Shown here: positions 61,894-64,000 of the stretch, one piece after another
Layout: each line of letters starts with the position of its first letter
Position numbering within the stretch: position 1 is the stretch's first letter
Position numbers and translations under genes: made by a program
From: Breznakiella homolactica
GTDB taxonomy: Bacteria; Spirochaetota; Spirochaetia; Treponematales; Breznakiellaceae
Assembly: GCF_016616095.2 (NCBI RefSeq)
Contig: NZ_CP067089.2
Location: forward strand, 186,001 to 250,000
Direction: 5' to 3'
DNA length: 64,000 nt
Notes under the pieces: generated by a model
Seen by the model: the letters and a program-made list of their open reading frames with translations, nothing else
Database searches by the model: none
Told to the model about the DNA's origin: nothing

Positions 61894-62898
61894 ATGTCAA
61901 TATTCTCCTGGTTAAATGAACAGCTGCTTAAAATGCAATGGCTCTATGATTTAGTCCGGCTCCTGGTTGAGAAAGTCTTTGGTTTAAGCATAGAAAGCCC
62001 GCTTGGCGGCAGTATCCATTTTTTTATCTATGATGTGATAAAAATATTCATACTGCTTTCCGTGCTGATATTCGGTATATCGTATATCCAGAGCTTTTTC
62101 CCGCCGGAACGCACAAAAAAAATCATGGGCCGGTTTAAAGGCATAACCGCGAACACAATCGCGGCCCTTTTGGGGACGGTTACCCCCTTTTGTTCCTGTT
62201 CGTCTATCCCGCTGTTTATCGGGTTTACCAGCGCCGGGCTTCCTATAGGGGTTTCCTTTTCATTCCTCATATCTTCACCCCTGGTAGACCTCGCTTCTAT
62301 CCTGCTTTTGGCAAGCATATTTAACTGGAAAATCGCCATAGCGTATGTGGTTGTCGGGCTAGTCCTGGCTGTCGCCGGAGGAACCATCATCAGTAAGCTG
62401 AAACTGGAAAAGTATGTTGAACCCTTTGTTTATAATAACAAAATCAACGATACCGAGCAGGAAAAGCTAACGGTAAAAGACCGGCTCTCTTTTTCGTGGG
62501 ACCAGGTTCTGGATATAATAAAAAAGGTCTGGCTCTATATTCTCATTGGTGTAGGTATTGGGGCTGTAATCCATAACTGGATACCGGAATCGGTGATTAC
62601 CGCCATTCTTGGCAGCGATAAATGGTATTCGGTTCCGTTGGCTACTATTATCGGTATTCCTATCTACGCGGATATTTTTGGCACCCTGCCTATTGCGGAG
62701 GCCCTGGTTGCCAAAGGGGCGGGACTGGGAACAGTACTCTCTTTTATGATGGGCGTTACCGCCTTATCGCTCCCGTCCCTTATCATGCTTAAGAGGGTAG
62801 TCAAGTCAAAGCTTCTTGTTATCTTTGTGGGTATTGTGGCGGTGGGAATAATTATCATTGGGTATTTATTCAACGCTTTTGCGTATTTACTTTTTTAA
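61894..62898 (+). CDS. Permease of the DUF318/ArsP type
   Basis: 334-residue inner-membrane protein with about eight transmembrane segments. The signature FCSCSSIPLFIGFTSAGLPI, followed by GVSFSFLISSPLVD, and the second-half counterpart IPIYADIFGTLPIAEALVAK are typical of this family, which includes ArsP exporters of organic arsenicals. The Cys pair in FCSCSS may bind thiophilic substrates. It is followed by a CxxC thioredoxin-fold gene and an acr3 remnant, supporting an arsenic role. Confidence 0.85.
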   Translation: MSIFSWLNEQLLKMQWLYDLVRLLVEKVFGLSIESPLGGSIHFFIYDVIKIFILLSVLIFGISYIQSFFPPERTKKIMGRFKGITANTIAALLGTVTPFCSCSSIPLFIGFTSAGLPIGVSFSFLISSPLVDLASILLLASIFNWKIAIAYVVVGLVLAVAGGTIISKLKLEKYVEPFVYNNKINDTEQEKLTVKDRLSFSWDQVLDIIKKVWLYILIGVGIGAVIHNWIPESVITAILGSDKWYSVPLATIIGIPIYADIFGTLPIAEALVAKGAGLGTVLSFMMGVTALSLPSLIMLKRVVKSKLLVIFVGIVAVGIIIIGYLFNAFAYLLF

Positions 62899-62908
62899 GG
62901 AGAGAACC

Positions 62909-63208
62909 ATGGTAATAAAAATTTTAGGCTCAGGCTGCCGTAACTGCCTCGCCTTAGGGGACAATGTAAAGAAGGCCCTGAATAATCTTGGCAAAGAGGC
63001 GGAGGTGATTAAGGTTACCGATCTGGAAGAGATGATGAAGTACGGTATACTGTCCACCCCCGGCCTGGTTATTGATGAAACGCTGGTATCTTCCGGCAAG
63101 CTTTTGAAACCGGCGGAGATTGAAAAGCTGTTATCCAATCCGCCTTCCAAAGATTCTGCACCGGGAAACAGCGGCTGTTCCTGCGGATGTGATAACAAAC
63201 AATCATAA
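62909..63208 (+). CDS. Thioredoxin-fold small redox protein
   Basis: 99-residue protein with a CxxC site (GSGCRNCLALG, residues about 7-16), VTDLEEMMKYGILSTPGLVI with the cis-Pro of the thioredoxin fold, and a Cys-rich C-terminus (GNSGCSCGCDNKQS) that could bind metal or arsenic. This type often follows DUF318 permeases. AAGGAGAG places the start at 62909. It ends the short operon before a strong terminator. Confidence 0.85.
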   Translation: MVIKILGSGCRNCLALGDNVKKALNNLGKEAEVIKVTDLEEMMKYGILSTPGLVIDETLVSSGKLLKPAEIEKLLSNPPSKDSAPGNSGCSCGCDNKQS

Positions 63209-63246
63209 CTACCATATATCGGGTTTTCATAAACTATTAAGTTATG

Positions 63247-63281
63247 AAAAAAGCCTCCGCATATTGCGGAGGCTTTTTTTT
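63247..63281. terminator. Bidirectional rho-independent terminator
   Basis: AAAGCCTCCGCA / TGCGGAGGCTTT stem with a TAT loop, preceded by AAA and followed by a T-run, between the thioredoxin gene and the convergent acr3 remnant. Confidence 0.92.
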
Positions 63282-63300
63282 TATTGGGCGGCTTCAATTT

Positions 63301-63944
63301 TTAAGCTTTTACCGCCTGGGATTCGGGGAACCACTTCTTTGTCCTATTAGCGATATTCACCAGGATAAGCATCACCGGAACCTCGACCAGTACCCCGACA
63401 ATAGTCGCGAGGGCCACCGGTGAGTTTGCCCCGAAAAGGGCGATAGCCACCGCCACAGCAAGTTCAAAGAAATTGGAAGCCCCAATCATTCCCGCGGGAG
63501 CGGCGACATTGTGCGGCAGTTTCAGGGCCTTGCTTGCCAGATAGGCGATGAAGAAAATCAGGAATGTCTGAATAACCAGCGGAACAGCAATCAGGAGAAT
63601 ATGGACCGGATTACCCAGGATAACATCACTCTGAAAAGAAAAAGAAGCACCAGCATTAACAAAAGACCGCGATACCGTACATGGTGAAGGGCTTAATAAG
63701 CCAGTTGGTAATCCAGGTAACGAACAAACCTTTCGGGTTTTTCCCCACATTCTTTATGGACTTAAAATCCACCTTCATCATCATGGGAAAAATCATGAGC
63801 CACACAAGGATTGCGATAGGAATTGATACGTTGGCATACTCAAACCGGCTTAAAAATGAGGGAATGGCGGGAATAAACTTCCCGATAAACACACCCGCTG
63901 CCATGCAGAGCAGTACCCATACTTATATCAGCCTTTTCCTTCAT
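63301..63944 (-). pseudogene. Decayed arsenite transporter gene (ACR3 family)
   Basis: Minus-strand pieces in different frames: a 5' part (LLCMAAGVFIGKFIPAIPSF, then FEYANVSIPIAILVWLMIFP up to [18 protein letters not shown]) and a 3' part ([40 protein letters not shown]). About 170 residues of the usual 350 are missing at the junction near 63660. A second small deletion and frame change lies near 63915. The start would be 63944 (MKEKADIS). Two separate lesions make a single read error unlikely, but cannot be excluded. Confidence 0.85.
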
Positions 63945-64000
63945 TTTTTCTTTTCCCTGCTTTTCTCAAATTGGGGCAGCTCCTCAAGAAACTCCTCAAG
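63941..64000 (-). CDS. 3' end of an unknown gene upstream of acr3 (partial)
   Basis: Minus strand: the last codons LEEFLEELPQFEKSREKKK end at a TGA that overlaps the acr3 ATG (ATGA). The gene continues beyond the window. In arsenic operons this slot often holds a small partner protein such as a regulator or a redox protein, but nothing identifies it here. Confidence 0.5.
   Translation of the reverse strand, partial: LEEFLEELPQFEKSREKKK

Noticed and set aside
1..64000. CRISPR arrays or cas genes
   Set aside because: No regularly spaced short direct repeats and no Cas-like proteins were found.

Overview
The window comes from a spirochaete, most likely a treponeme related to the termite-gut lineage. 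Three lines of gene content support this. There are two short periplasmic-type FlaB flagellins with flgN-flgK-flgL-fliW-csrA and flaG-fliD clusters. There is a gene for the spirochaete cytoplasmic filament protein CfpA, followed by a small conserved protein and a pyruvate phosphate dikinase-like gene, an order I recall from Treponema pallidum (from memory, not checked here). There are also several treponeme-type orphan proteins. The sequence is fairly GC-rich and almost fully coding until about 58 kb. No species is claimed.

Layout. 0.06-5.7 kb: tig-clpP-clpX-lon proteostasis operon (minus). 5.8-7.0 kb: six tRNA genes in two or three minus-strand units, interrupted by a structured repeat element. 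7.1-13.9 kb: sugar-uptake locus (LacI regulator, PhnP-like metallohydrolase, ABC importer, sucrose phosphorylase); the importer and phosphorylase promoters share a -35/operator-like motif. 14.1-18.6 kb: flagellar hook-junction operon ending in fliW-csrA, behind a sigma-28-type promoter. 18.6-25.7 kb: HD-GYP protein, tsaB/tsaE, PilZ protein, an unknown protein, fliD and flaG. 26-28.4 kb: two flagellin genes with long structured leaders. 28.4-36.2 kb: MATE exporter, GAPDH with a long Ala/Lys/Pro tail, RarA fusion, lipoprotein and outer-membrane barrel. 36.4-41.2 kb: folD-folE2-membrane protein-miaB-lapA-SPOR operon. 41.2-51 kb: cfpA neighbourhood. 51-58.2 kb: TPR protein, pta, second copy of the structured repeat, bactofilin, TPR protein, mtaB and an outer-membrane barrel. 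58.3-64 kb: accessory region starting at a tRNA-Lys gene, with two tandem unknown paralogues, a broken DUF1016 nuclease gene, an XRE/GNAT pair and arsenic-type genes including a decayed acr3.

How parts connect. CsrA and FliW are encoded at 17.9-18.6 kb. The leaders of both flagellin genes and of flaG-fliD carry hairpins that present an ACGGA loop, the classic CsrA target. The window therefore appears to hold both the regulator and at least three of its targets. Two of the flagellar units also have a TAAA-N16-GCCGA promoter for the flagellar sigma factor.

The most unusual structure is a pair of about 270-bp non-coding elements (6.1-6.4 kb plus, 54.3-54.6 kb minus). Their flanks and central loop are conserved. 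The 18-19 bp arms of the central palindrome are unrelated between copies, yet each is perfectly self-complementary.
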